Of a stretch of DNA of 64,000 nucleotides, positions 12,951 through 26,110 are shown in pieces; position 1 is the first letter of the stretch, and every line of letters begins with the position of its first letter. The stretch is from NCBI RefSeq assembly GCF_028453695.1, contig NC_135781.1, forward strand, positions 24,365,640 through 24,429,639. The letters run 5' to 3'. The stretch is from Augochlora pura (taxonomy: Eukaryota; Arthropoda; Insecta; Hymenoptera; Halictidae). The notes under the pieces were generated by a model that was not told the origin of the DNA, made no database searches, and was given only the letters and a program-made list of their open reading frames with translations. The position numbers and the translations under genes are program-made.

Positions 12951-15900
12951 TGACGAACCTATGATTGTTAGGCGATGCCCAGCCTTCACAGTGGAGTTTC
13001 CCTCTTCCGTCTTACAGCTTGCCGCGCCGCCGCGTCGTCTTGCTGCCTTGCCACCGGAGGGAGTGTTCCAGTTCGGTGACTGAGTTTTACTCTATTATTC
13101 CATGAGCTCCTATTGCTTCTCGAACACTCGGCCTGTGGATGCTGTTATGTCCGATGCCATGGAAATGTTACGTTAATATGATTTATTTCAGTCCGTTGCT
13201 CGCGACGTTCACTTGGTTACACGCTATAATAACTTGTTTATTCTTTCGCGGGCTGTCCTAATCTGTTTCCTTTGATTTTCCTCGGTACAGATCATTTTTG
13301 TTCTTAATTCTTAAATATTTCTTAATCTGCTTCTGTTTGATTGTTCGCGATAACCCTTTCACTACGGAATGCTCTGATCTAAGTATGTAGAACCATTGCC
13401 GAGGGCTCTGGTGTCGCTGTATGTATGTAGAACACCATACATAGTTACTACTATAATTGTTTGCCTACATTCAATCAAATATTTTCATGTTGAACGTACA
13501 TATAAGAGGTAGTGATTAACACTTTGATTACCATAGTGGTCGTGTATGAAGGTTAGAATTTTTGTTGCATGTAAACGTTCACGAGTATAACGTGAATCGT
13601 TTAAAAAATTCTGAATTTATTTGCAATTGTCTTAGAAATCTGGTGTGTCACGGAAACGTAACGAGGATGACGAACGCGTGAATCGGTTCGATGCATGATA
13701 TCACTGTTTAATTTTCCATGAGATCTGCTCGAGCGTAGTTTATGCGAGCGTAGCGTCTCCCACGAGTCGAGGCGGTGTACGCGACTCGAATTCCTAGAAA
13801 TATTTAAACAATGCAGAACAGAGTGCCCGATAAATCGGCGACCCACGGGTGAAATTGTGTTCCACGCATTTCCGAGATAAAGCGGAATTCCTTAAAAGCG
13901 AACAGTATTTCCCAACATCGGGCTACGCGCGGAGTCTTGGAAAATTTATCGTATCGCGGCTGATCGGCGGTATGCAAGGATGTTGGTGGCACCATTGCGA
14001 TAGAATGTTTCGTCCTCCAATCCTACAAGCCTCTGTCCTTGGGACCGGGAATCCTGGGGCATTAATTTCGTCGTGGATGTATCATACGGTGGAACACTCG
14101 TCTTCTCGACTCTCAGCTGTTTTCTACGGACGCGTAGAACGTTAGCAAGCACATACATACACGTTTCCCTATCTTGTCGGCGAAAGACCGGGTCTTCGAG
14201 CTCGGCTAACTTTGGTTCAACGTGTGTCGGCGTTAATAATCCGTGCTTGGATTCCCTCGAATAATTTGAATTCCTTTCGACAATGCTCCGCAGCAGAAAT
14301 ATCGTGGATTGTGCCAAAAGTTCGTAAATTCTCCTTAATGTTTTATTAATTTCTTCGCTTATTCTATTCGAACATTTGCTTGCTTCGAAGTAAATTCATA
14401 TCGTGCGGATCTTTTGTATAATTGTACATAAAGAATGCTAACCATGTAATTTCATCGCCAAAATCTTAGTAATTATATGGATATTTCAATGTTCTTTAAA
14501 GATTGAATAATATGAACGTCAGATTTCTACTCAAATGGCGTGTAGGCATTGTAGCATGGTGGCAAATATATGCTGCATTTAATAAAACCTATTGAATAAA
14601 TTCGGCTTTAAAGACGTTATTAATCCGACAGCCTTCTGGTTAATTGAATTATGGATACTGGTCGCGAGTTTGAGATATATTCAGCAACTTTATGGTTGCG
14701 AGTGAAAGTGAATTTATGGATTATTTTAATATCCTTTGAGCATTTGAACGTTCAATGGGATCGAGTATCGGGGATGACGTTAATACCAAGAAATAGTCAT
14801 CATCGGTTTTTATTTTTAGGATTAATGGCACACGGTGTTCGCGGGTAGTCCTAGCGCCACTTGACAGTTATGAAAACCACGTGAGATTTCGGACCATTTC
14901 AAGGACCCTCGAGACGCCGCGGCGGGCGTGTTAAGGGGCGTGTTAAAGCTCGTCCGACCCTCCCTTTCTCTTCAATTTATTAGCTTGGTGCTCGTGGTTT
15001 TATACACGCTTTATTCAAAACCCTTCTAAAACGTGATCCCGCAATAAATTTTATCGTTTATGTTTGTACCCCGACGAGCGATAAATAGAAAATTCGACTT
15101 TTTAAGTTACGTCCTCCTAATAAGCTTCACCATAAACCAATTTTAATTGATATACACGTAAGAGTACGTATTTTTTCTGTCAGTGATCGAAGTATCGCGT
15201 TGTTCCCTAAACAAAATACGACGATAACGTATCATAAAATAAGCTATCTATGATGAAACGTTGAAATAAAAAATACTGGTTATCTATCGGGAGTAAAAAT
15301 TAATATTTACGAAACTTACGCAATCGATATAAAAAAATTTGTATTTCCAATTAGTCGCACAACCTGCTGATGAACGTCACTGTTAATTTATGCCCGCATA
15401 AATACGCGAGTGTCATAGACAAAAGGAATACGCTGACCCCGTCACGAGATCGCGTCACGCGAAAGTAGTTCATTGACACAATTCTGAACTAGATGAAGTA
15501 ATAACAAGATAATTCAGTTGATACGCGACGAACGCGTTGCGCAGTTCGCGTCTAGTTTTCGCGAAAAAATACTCGCGGACACCGTCGCGCGTTTTCCATA
15601 TTAATAGCCGGCGGTGTGTGAATCTTTTCCGTTACGTGCGACACGAAATTGCGAAACAAACGACAAAACAATGAGACTTTATGACAATGTTTTATAGCGT
15701 TCCCGTCTCTCGTGGGCTACGGATCGCGTGACGACAGGCTCAAAGTAAACGAGCGCGGCGGTTTCTTTGCGGTCCACTCGTACAGTTTAATTTTAATCCG
15801 CCGAGGGTGATATCATGTGCGCCCGCATGCCTTTCCATTAATCTCAATTACCGGGCAATTAAAAGCAGTTAACAAGAGTGGGGTCATGAACCGATCCGTG

Positions 15901-18892
15901 CCCACCTTTGGTAGCCGGCTTTCTTTTCGTCTCGCAAACAGCCTCGTCGATAATTCGGTCTGATCTATTGCACGGAAGCTTCCAAAAGAAGTCGATCGAA
16001 CCAATAGTTCAGTCCTTTATTCTTCGATAATATATTTACTTATCTCCGAAGCGCTCTCAACTATTTAGAATAAACTTGTAAAGATATTGGTAGAATCCCA
16101 GAATACATATTATTTTAGATTGAATTTGAAAGGCTTCTAAGAATCGATTATTGCAATTAAATCATTGTTCCGTTGATAAATAAAGGAGAACTGGGCACGG
16201 ATGCATCGCGTTCGTTCGTTGATTATTTTAAAACGCGTTCGTTATTCCCTCGGTGATAAATGTTATATGGAAGCGATAAAATCCATCGTTTCCGAGAGCT
16301 GATAAATAACACGACATTTCCAGGCGAAACAACAATAACCGCATCTGGCGGTTAATAATGACAAATATCAGAAACTGCAGCAGAAACATTGGCTGTTTCG
16401 CGATTATGGGAAGTGTCGGATGGAAATGCGGGCGTTAAATCAGGGACTGACACGAGCTTAACTCATTCCTCCCTATCGCGTTGGCACTCGTTGCGCGGAG
16501 CCGAGATTCAGCAAACAATAGAAAACGCGTCCAGGGTAGCCGAGTGTGAAGATAATGGAGGGAACGAAGTTGCATGTGTCAGCTGCTCGGAGACTGCAAA
16601 GTTTAATGTCAATTCTCCCTCGATGGATGCGATTAATCATCGCTTATCGTTGCATTTACTGTCTCGCTGTCTACGAGGATCGCTCCACGTGAACAACGCA
16701 TTCCTGATTATAATTCGTGGAAACGTAGAACAACGTCCAACTGGAACAGTGACCTTTCTGCGGTGGGTGTCTACGCGTTCATCGATTTACGGGCGCGTCG
16801 ACTTTGACGAAACAATTATGTCGATCTTTAAATAAATTCTCGTTTCCACTTCCTAGTCGACTTTTACTGGATTAGTTCTCGTTTTGTCACAGTGATACTT
16901 TTATCTATTCGGACATCAAAATTGTAATCGAGAAATAAAAGGTTAAAATTTCGTATATTAATAACCTCACCTAAGTGACGAAGCGTTACTTAGGACTTTT
17001 TTATCTAGTGGATATCTCTGTATAGACTAGAACTAGGAAATACAATAAACAAGATTAATTTTAAAAAGTTAACGTGCAACGTATTTGTCTAAGTTGAAGA
17101 ATTTGAAAGACCTAAAGAGATAATCGTTCTAACAAATGAAAAGTAGTTAAAAAGAACTACATACCACGGTACAGGTGCGAAAGACTCTAGAACTCTGTTT
17201 GCATCCATAATTACTGCAGATTTTGGGAGCAGCCAGGTGAAAGAACACCGCGAATTACCTGGTCCATCGTGGATCATGTAAAAACGGTTTTAGCTTATCG
17301 GTTCATCTAGATCCCTATCATTCGGCGAAGTAGATTCTAATAGGACAGGAGGAAGAGCGGTTTCATGGGCGAGCGGGGATCATTTGTTGGGTTTCCGACG
17401 CTAAGCCAAACTGAACAAGCCCCGCAAAAGGACACCTTAAAAGGGTCCATAGATTCAAAGTCACTCCGGGGGGTTCTTTCTCCTTTTACCGGAAGATCGT
17501 ATCTCCGTAGCTCCTTCAGCCTCCTATCTGGTTTGCACCATCGCTACGACCACGAAAACGAATCATTGCCGAACGGCTGTACAACCTGACACGTAGCCAT
17601 GCTTTTGTGAATCAGTGCCCATTAAATTTCCACGTTCGCAGGATCTCGGTGTGGTTCGTACAAAATAGAAGGTCACCGTGCCTAGTCCCTTTAAATCTAT
17701 TCACAAACGAAACCGACTATTACCTCCGGTCACCGGTCTCTTCTTATTCGCGATCCTTCGCCTTAATTCATAGCTGGTTGATGTCTCAATTTCAGGGGAC
17801 ATCTTCATGTTATCGTCATATTTTTCTGCATCTATATTTGATCTTCAGTACAACGGCTCTTTATTTATTTAATTATTTTAATCGACAATAGGTGCCATTT
17901 CGTAACAAATATCTTCAATATTCACATGCCCTTTGAATTTAATGTTTTCAGATGATTCTATTGTAATTTGACGTATTCTCTTTAAAATATTACTTTATAA
18001 AATGAAAAGAACGATATTTATTATTAAACGACAAACGATGGCGAATAATGTTTAGAGAAATTTAATTTCATCGACTCAGTTCGACCGTGGAGTTGCGTTT
18101 TATCTTCGCGTCCCTATTTCTAGTAACTGATAATCGTTAGCGTAATTGGCGTAACTGTGTTGACGAAATAAGTTGAACAGTTCCCGATTCGCGGCACACT
18201 TCTTGGATCCTGTTATCGAGAGTTTTGATTGATCTATTCCACTTCCAACGAAAGGTTCCCGATAAGTTCGGAACATCTGCGATTCGCATGATTCTTCCTT
18301 TTCTCGTCGAACGGTATCGATCTGCTCCGGAATATTATGTATTTCGCGTCGAATGATCGATACCGGGCGTCTCGAAGACGCATCGTTGCAGCGGGTTGGC
18401 GTTGGTGGCACGGTAAATCACAAAATCGTGTTTATTTAAAGAGAACCGGAGAGAAATTGATCATTGGCGCGGTGGCAGTAGTCGTTGGCTTTCTCGATTG
18501 TAGGCGACCTCGTATAAGCACCGGCATTCTGGTACGTGGCCCGATAAAGATCGAATTGTTATTCACACGAAATCAATGAACCGAAGCTGGACGAGGCGTG
18601 ATCCTTTTTTCTAATGCATTCAGAAACGTTTCCACGCTGTGTCACAGGATATCCACGTCCGCGATCGCGACGATCGAAGGGTTTTTGCAATCGGACGTCA
18701 CGTCGCTAGTCAAATCTAAATATCGCGCTGCTATATTTGCATTCGGCTGCACACAATACTGGAGTAGTTCAGTGTAGCCTTTCAGATTCGAAACGCAGAG
18801 TGTCGCAAGAATTTAGGCTAGAATATTCGACTAGCGCGGAAGTTTCGAAGCTTTGATATTTTCTTTCCGTGAATTGAATTTTTACTCGATAC
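12951..18892. other. Gene-free stretch
   Basis: No recognisable gene. A short terminus-like motif at 13354-13367 is listed separately. A + strand open frame at 16389-16835 lacks any known domain and is not bordered by convincing splice signals. AT-rich valleys (14.3-14.7, 15.0-15.4 and 16.8-17.1 kb) alternate with CpG-richer patches (13.6-14.2, 15.4-16.0 and 18.0-18.8 kb), the pattern seen through the whole window. Confidence 0.55.
13354..13367 (+). repeat. Solitary copy of a piggyBac-like MITE terminus
   Basis: CCCTTTCACTACGG is identical to the outer 14 bases of the right-hand end (read inward) of the TTAA-flanked element at 60632-60994. It is preceded by GATAA rather than TTAA, and I found no partner end nearby. 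It is either a decayed element end or a chance match. Confidence 0.3.
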
Positions 18893-19050
18893 AATTCATA
18901 GAATTTTTAATAGACAAAATTTATAATATTTCTATTTGAAAATAATTTGAAGAATTTTTATTTCGAATATAATTCACAATATTTTTATTTCAAAAATAAT
19001 TCACGGAATTTTTATTTGGACATAATTCATAGAATTTTTATATAGATAAA
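18893..19050. repeat. AT-rich minisatellite, about 26-27 bp period, six degenerate copies
   Basis: Six consecutive units follow the pattern AATTCAnnGAATTTTTATTT plus a short A/T tail. The third to sixth copies are closest to each other; the first two are more diverged. The array is purely AT-rich and has no coding capacity. Confidence 0.75.
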
Positions 19051-19726
19051 ATCGTAGCTTGAACACCCCTTCCACATTCATTTGAGACAAGCATAATTTT
19101 AATGTTTGAAGAAATTTGTGAAATGTCGTAAATCATTCTTGAAATGCAAGAGGAGAAATTCTAAGATCGGGGAAACATTTGATCCCGTAGGTTCGGATTA
19201 CAGTCCCACTGGAACTAAAGGGCTACCGCTCCACATGGTTGAACCATTTCTCCGTTCTTTTAGAATATACAATTCACGTCCGCAGGCTGACGCATCGAAT
19301 TTCTATAATACGGTTAAATAACGGAATGTTAGATGTTCAATAGTGGTATGTGCTCGATCAAAAGTGCCTCGTTCATCGTTCGATAGGTTGGATACTCCCT
19401 TTCGTTTTCTAGTTTAAGGTCGGTGGATCCGGCTTCGGCCGATCCCGCGGTAAAACGATTCCTTTTGCATTTATTCCTCCCATTGACACTTGACACTACT
19501 ATCGCTGCACAATAAAGCTGGTTAAGACTGATTAGCAAATGAAAGGTGGAGGAAACGGGATGTGGAGAATAAGTCTTATACATACGTTCGAAACACAAGC
19601 ATTCGACGTCGTAAGTTCGGCAATGTGACGTCGAATATTAGTGGACAGATATTTAGAATTAATGAAATTCTTTCAAATTTTTCCAATCATCGCCGACATG
19701 TAAGTGATAAATCTAACGTCTTGAAT

Positions 19727-19787
19727 AATAATAATATTTCGAGATAATAGGTAGTTTTCCAGATAATAATATTTCGAGATGATAGGT
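19727..19787. repeat. Short 35 bp tandem duplication, about 1.7 copies
   Basis: ATAATAATATTTCGAGATAA followed by TAGGT occurs twice, 35 bases apart, with one substitution in the second copy. Confidence 0.75.
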
Positions 19788-20975
19788 TCAAATAATAATA
19801 AGATCACATGAAAGTGTGAATCATGTTTTCCGTACGCGCCTACTAGACGCTATACTATTTTCTTATTCAGTTCTATAAAGATGTGGTGCATCAGGGGTGA
19901 TTATGCAGACTGCAAACACCGCAACACATTACGCTTATCACCGACACTTTATCAGCATAAACAAAAGATGTATGCATTACAATACCACCGTATTGCAGTT
20001 GTGCTTATCTTGAGACGATAATTGATAATACGAGGGCTGACGTCGACAGCGAAACAGTCGACGACCGGTTAAGCCACGATACGAAAATCGGTAGGATTAC
20101 GTAATTTATCAAAAAAACATCCGTTATACAAGCAAGCACGTTTCATTGTTACGCGGAACAGGAAATTGTCTGCCCGGCTGTTGCAGACAATTGTTTTCAT
20201 CGGATCACCTTGGGGATATTTAGGCTGGAAGGACGCACTGCGAAAAAGATCAGGAACGTGTGCACCTAATTCCTCTTAAAATAGAGTATCATGGATCGTA
20301 AGCGCGCCTTTGTGAACACAACTAAATCATTCGAGCCATCCTTACGTAAGATGAGATCACAGGTAACCGTTGGATGACTTACGTAATTGTCACGATTCCA
20401 TTTGCATTTCAAATTTTTCTGTATCAGTCGCAAAAAGTCTATTCCGATGTTGTGATCTGCATTGGCTATCAAAGGAAGAGCTAAGTTTTTTGATCGACGA
20501 TAAATTCAACTGCGTAGAGACGTCTATCTGCAAATCCATTTTGCTTAGCTTTGCCCATCCTCCGTACAATAGTATAATCTTGTTTCTAAATCATAACAGG
20601 ATCAAACTCAAAGATACCAATCGCTCGCTAAAAAGGACTCTCGGGTTAGTATCTAATTGTTTCGAATGCTCCTGCTGATCTGCGACTCCTTAAAACGTAT
20701 CTCCAAAACCAATTGGAGCTAAAAACGTTTCCCGTTAACTCGTGAATCGATGCCTATTTCAGCCGATGTCGAAAAAGCATTCGGAGGCCGCCTCGACAGG
20801 TCCCTGCACCTGATCGCAATCGGTCTCGCGTGTCGAAACGCGGGTTGCCGCGGGATTGGAAACAAGGTTACATCAACAGAGGCCTGGCCTGCGTATCGCG
20901 GCGGTGACTATGCAAATCGATGACACACGCCGGTGGTTCTCTGCGAAATAAAAGTGCGAAGGTGCTCGGCACCGC

Positions 20976-21018
20976 GTCCGGCCCGCTCCGGCCCGCTCCG
21001 GTCCACTCCGGTCCGCGC
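20976..21018. repeat. 10 bp GC-rich tandem repeat, about four copies
   Basis: Successive units of the type CCGGCCCGCT and CCGGTCCACT repeat every ten bases at the start of a CpG-rich island. Confidence 0.8.
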
Positions 21019-24000
21019 GGAGAACGCTTCTCGCGTCTCTCGCGTCGTTGGCATGCAGATGCCCGGATAGAATTCGCTGGCAGAAAACAGAGACCCTCAA
21101 GGCTACCTAGTTTTGCTAGCGCGCTGGTCGACCGGTCACTTCTCTAAATGTCCGCGCGCGCGACACGAGCGAAACGGACGGGACAGGACGAGACGTCGAG
21201 CGTGTAGCGCGCGGCGCGCACCGCGCATAAATGTTGCACAGGTATGCGGACGTGTGCATAAGCAAAAGAGGCTGGCTATGAAGGGAAGACGTTAACTACC
21301 GCATGGAAAACATCGTTAAACCGGTTCGATGCCATCGAGGGAACATTTTCTCGGATGGAAATCACCGATCGTTCCGCTGCCCGCGCGCGTTATGAGGAAA
21401 ACGACGACAAGCCACTGCGAAAGAAATGCGGCTCTAGGAAGAACGTAAACAGTGCGGCATGTCCGTGGCAGTCCGGAGGCTGAAGAGACGGAAGAGAACG
21501 CGGACCATGCCAGAAGACAAGACGTTTGACGGGACCCCGAGAGTCCGAGACCCACAGCCAACGGACCCCCATCCCAGGCTACATTGCATGTTCGCCGGCA
21601 ACGCGAGTAATTTGGACGGAACACGTCCTGCCTGAATGCGAATGCTCACGAGCAGAGATCCACCTAAGCTGAGCTACGCTAGGCTTAGGGTGTGTCAAGT
21701 TTCTGCCTCTTATTTAATATTCTCTAAAAACTGAGTGATAAGTAGAAAGCGGATTTGTATGCAAAATATATATAGTCTTCGTCAATTTCAAGAAATATCT
21801 ACTGAATAGTAAGTTCTCTTTTTCTTAATAGCTTCACAATGGCTCGAGACTAATTTTCTAATTCTCTCAATGTGTCTACTATTTTAAATTGTAACTATCC
21901 AATTTTGTCATAAACGCGTAAAATCCGCAGTCCAGTGATAGTCTTTGACATCATCATAGATTATTAACTACGGTTACTGTTCTCGCCTTTAAAGTCGAAG
22001 TACAATTCTACCCTTCTATTAAGGATATTTAACCTCTTATCTGTGGACGTCGCATATACACGTCATAAGGAAATGACAATCATATATCTTATGACTATTC
22101 ATAAATTTCACCCATTGTGATCTCTAAAACGTATACAAAATTGATCTTAAAAATAGATCGACACTGCTAAATGATAAAGCATTAAAGATTCCAATACAAT
22201 AAATATAACTATTATTCAATAATATATATCTATGAATCAAATGGAACCAAGTACAATCAATAGGTAGCAGGGATAATTTTTCAACAAAAGAAAATGACAG
22301 TTTCGGTTGTATTGACAATCTTCGTCGCCAATGAATGGCTTTGTTACAATATTTAGCATCGTTTGATTAATCGTCAAGCTGAGAACTGTGAAGGAGAGTG
22401 TTCCGTTCTCGAGATTCCAACTTGACCCCGGTCTCCTTTCAGAAAGATTTAGAGAACCTCCAGAAATAGAAATACAGAGCGCGATATGCAGCGAAAGGGA
22501 TGCAGGGAACCTGGAATACATTTTCTGTCGTCGGGCTGCTAACCCTAGTAAGGAGTTCCACGAAACGAGGCGATAAAGCATTTACGGCGCTCCTCCGATC
22601 GTCGTCCAGACTTTTCTCCAGCCATTTTGAAATGGGTTAATGAGCTGGCTTGCGTTGCCCTCGAAAGAACGCGCGACGCGATGATTCGTTGGGTTTCAGA
22701 GGACTCCAATTTCGTTGGGCGAAAAATTGCAGAAGTTTATACGTTTCGCCGTTGGAAATGATTTTTAAGTATGGGCTGCGACTCCGCCGTGGGAGATTTA
22801 GGAAGATACAGTTGATGTGTTTATTGGGAACTGTTCCCTTCGCTGCGTGCATATGTATCGGACGATGCGAGATTACTATCTCTGCTGTTCTCCTAGAGTC
22901 TACAGGGTGTTTCTTTTATCTTGTTCGCCTTAGCGTTTTCGTTCCTTTTGCCGATGCAAATATGCGCTAGGGTGAAGTTCTTTTTATTCGAAGCGATGGA
23001 TGTCGAGATCCATGGGTTGTCGTTCTTCAAAGTTCTTGTTCTCGATTTTTCAAAGATGTCGAGGGCTTTTTAGTAGCGAAAGAACCTTCATATTATATCG
23101 TCATAAATCAGCTAAAAAATTGAACTAACTATTTTTTGTTATTTATAATAAGACCATAGTGAGACGAATTGAAAAGAAAGAGTTGGAAAAAACAAGTCAT
23201 AAATGGCAATATTAGTCTCTCGGAACCTAACGGTCTCATCCTGACACGTTCGTTCCTGTCACAAAAAATAACCGGGATATCAAGGTGCGCGAGATAAACG
23301 AAATAAATAATTACCAATATATAATCCATCGAATTCCGAGTAGTTTCGACGCCACGGATGACTAATGCGATAAGAGTTTTCGAGAAAATGCGCGGGCGAC
23401 TTGGAAAAATGGTTTTTGGAAGTGGCCGGCCATTACGGTAGTCCGTAAAGGCTCCCTTTTATGGGAGGACTCGATATATCTCAGTGATGGGACAAACGCC
23501 AGATAAAAACGCACACGACGAAATCGCGTATCTTTTCTCCGGTCTCGGCAGGAGACTGTTTACGATGCATCTTTATTCCTCTTTCGCGGCGCGTTTTCTC
23601 ACAGAGCGGCGCGGCGTCATGCATCGCGAACAGGCTGCTGCGGCTCGAAAAGAAACGCTTATGAAACTAGGCACGTCATTAAAGAGACAAGAGAAATACG
23701 ACGTATTTAATCCGCACGATTAGTTTTCGGGAGATCTTGAGGCCCGAGACTACCACTGTTATCTCTGTATTTGCCTCGAGATAACGGCCAATGATTTATA
23801 CCTTTGAATGCCGCTGAATCGCTGAATATCCGAATCAAATAATATGCCGTGCAAAGAATGATTTGTGGATACCGGTAATTCGACTTGTCATTTTTCTCAA
23901 CGATACGTCCGCGGTAGATTTATCTGCAGTTCATTACTACGGTTAGTTTACATCCCGCGCGATTTGCTGCGAGTCGTTTCGATTTAACTGTTGTTATATT

Positions 24001-26004
24001 TATTCCGCTTGAAGTACTGAATTGTTACGGCGGATGTCGATTCCTCTACGAAATCTTTCAAAACGGTGGATCGTTTTAGATCAAAATAATTGCGTAAAAA
24101 TATTGCGTCGTTTCAAGTAAATCAGATACATGTCTCAACAGTTTGTCATAAATAAATACCTTTCATTTCATTTTTTATAATTCTAGGTTTCCTTTGGACT
24201 TTGTATTTAAATTTGTAATATTATAAAGAGTTTCAATGAAATAATTGTAATATATTTACAGTGTTCTAGTAAAAATAGTTGAGAATGGAAGAAATGATTT
24301 GATAGAATATAAATTTTTAAATGCATTGTTTAGTTGTACTATACCGTTTTGATTTGAAAAAATGGCGTCATTTCCAAAAAAAATTGTTATTTTCAGATGA
24401 AATATGTACGGCAAGAATTTCTTAAGAGAAATTCAACGGATTGTGTAGCGAAAGGAGTGAAACTGTAGGGGGTTGAACGTTAAATGTATACGGTAATTTC
24501 TGTCGTTCGAAGACACAGCTGCCAAAGATCCCACCAACGGTATTATCATGTATGGTATAGATTTATGCGGATTATAAAATAGATACAAGGGCTTTTCGCA
24601 ATATGTACAAAGCCATTGTACGGTATAAATTGCTTGACTGCCACCCACATGTGGCTCTACTTGTGTCGACGCATAGAAGACGCCCATTTCGTTCTCCACG
24701 CGAGACGAGGGATACTCGGCTTTATGTTTTTTGTCTTTTCTTTATCTTCTGGGCTGTGTTTAAAGGTGTGCCAGCGTCTGGCCGGTGCGTGTCACACGGT
24801 TTTTCGTCCCGGCGTCTTCAATCCGCCTGCAGAGCTGTCTTCGGCTCCGAAAGATACCGATCGCTCCAAGAATGTCCTCTCTTCATCCAACCAAAAACGG
24901 CAGAGCAAACAATTAAGCAAAACCCTAGCAAACCTAACCTATTTAACAATTTTTTGTCGTCTTTACTGTCGTCTGTGCTAGAGAAATTTACTAATAATTT
25001 GACTGTGGGTTTTCTGCTTTTATTATAATAATGAACAGTTGAAATACAGAATAGAAGAAGCGTGAGGAGAATACATTAACACGATACGATATATAAGTAG
25101 TTTTGGAAATCTTTTATTATATCTAAAGTACTTCTAAGTAATACCGCAGTAAACAAGAATCTACTCCTTTCATGTTAGCGTCCTAAATCTTCTTCTCCGG
25201 TTGTTTTGCTTTTCCCGGAAGGATTTTCACGCGCGACGAAGCAACAACCCTTCGGAGCATTCCTCCACCTTTCTAGGATCGGTTCCCAGGAACGTGAAAG
25301 AAGGAAAGCACGACGAAAGGGCACGTCCCTGGGTAGGAGCGAGGCATCGGCGTGCATTTTAATATGGTTTTGTTGTCGGGTCGCCGGGTGTCGGTCGTCG
25401 TTCGTCGGCCGTCGGGTGTCGTGACAGTGCGTCACACGGAGTCACACCACACCCCGTCGCAGCGAGCGCTAAGACGCGCGCGACCGTCCCGGCTACGAAT
25501 TATTTATTGACGGGCCGGCCGATAAATTATTTCCGGCACGACGCGCATAGAGAAACAGCGGCCGGTATGCCTCTTCTAAACGGCGCCATCGTGTTCCCGC
25601 AGATAATTTCTGCGTGACAAAGTGTCCTGGCTGCCACATTCTCCTCGTCCACGGTTCCAGTCCCCGTGGTATTGTTCACCTCTGCTCCCCTGTCGCCGGG
25701 GCCGGCTGATTTCGTTCTATTGTTTTCCGCGCCGGAATTAATAAACCCCGCTGAAAAATAGACTCCCCGGCGCGATAAATTGATCGGAACGGTTCGACAC
25801 GTTTCGCCTCGTGAAACCGCGTTTCGCTTCTCGTCAAACGGTGACTCACCTATCAAACGCCTATAACCTACGATGGACCACCGATTGCGGTAAACGACAA
25901 TCTTATTCAACCATTCTCACCAACGGTGGCTCCACGAAGTGTCCATGAACAAAATTTCTGATTTTCGACGAATCGTTTATGTTCAAGAATCGAACGAGAA
26001 TCCT

Positions 26005-26110
26005 TTGTGACAGAATATATTATATTATATAACATATTATGCAATATATTTATACAAGATATTAGACAATATATTATATAATGTATTTATAATCTAACAT
26101 ACTAGAACCG
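26005..26110. repeat. AT-rich low-complexity tract
   Basis: Repeated ATATTATA and ATATATT blocks are interleaved with short spacers over about 100 bases. The tract has several self-complementary segments and no coding capacity. Confidence 0.7.

Larger units (their letters stand above)
19051..25170. other. Gene-free stretch
   Basis: No recognisable gene. A CpG-rich island at about 20.74-21.66 kb contains the decamer repeat listed separately. AT-rich DNA fills 21.7-22.3 and 24.0-24.5 kb. A + strand frame at 24603-25028 and shorter frames near 22.4-22.9 kb have no recognisable domain. Confidence 0.55.

Noticed and set aside
16389..16835. Open frame of 148 codons on +
   Set aside because: No family recognised and no splice context; most likely chance in a moderately GC-rich patch.
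22028..22085. TTAACCTCTTATCTGTGGACG with a GACGT...ACGTC palindrome, reminiscent of the TTAA elements
   Set aside because: No matching second end was found and similarity to the 60.6 kb element is vague.
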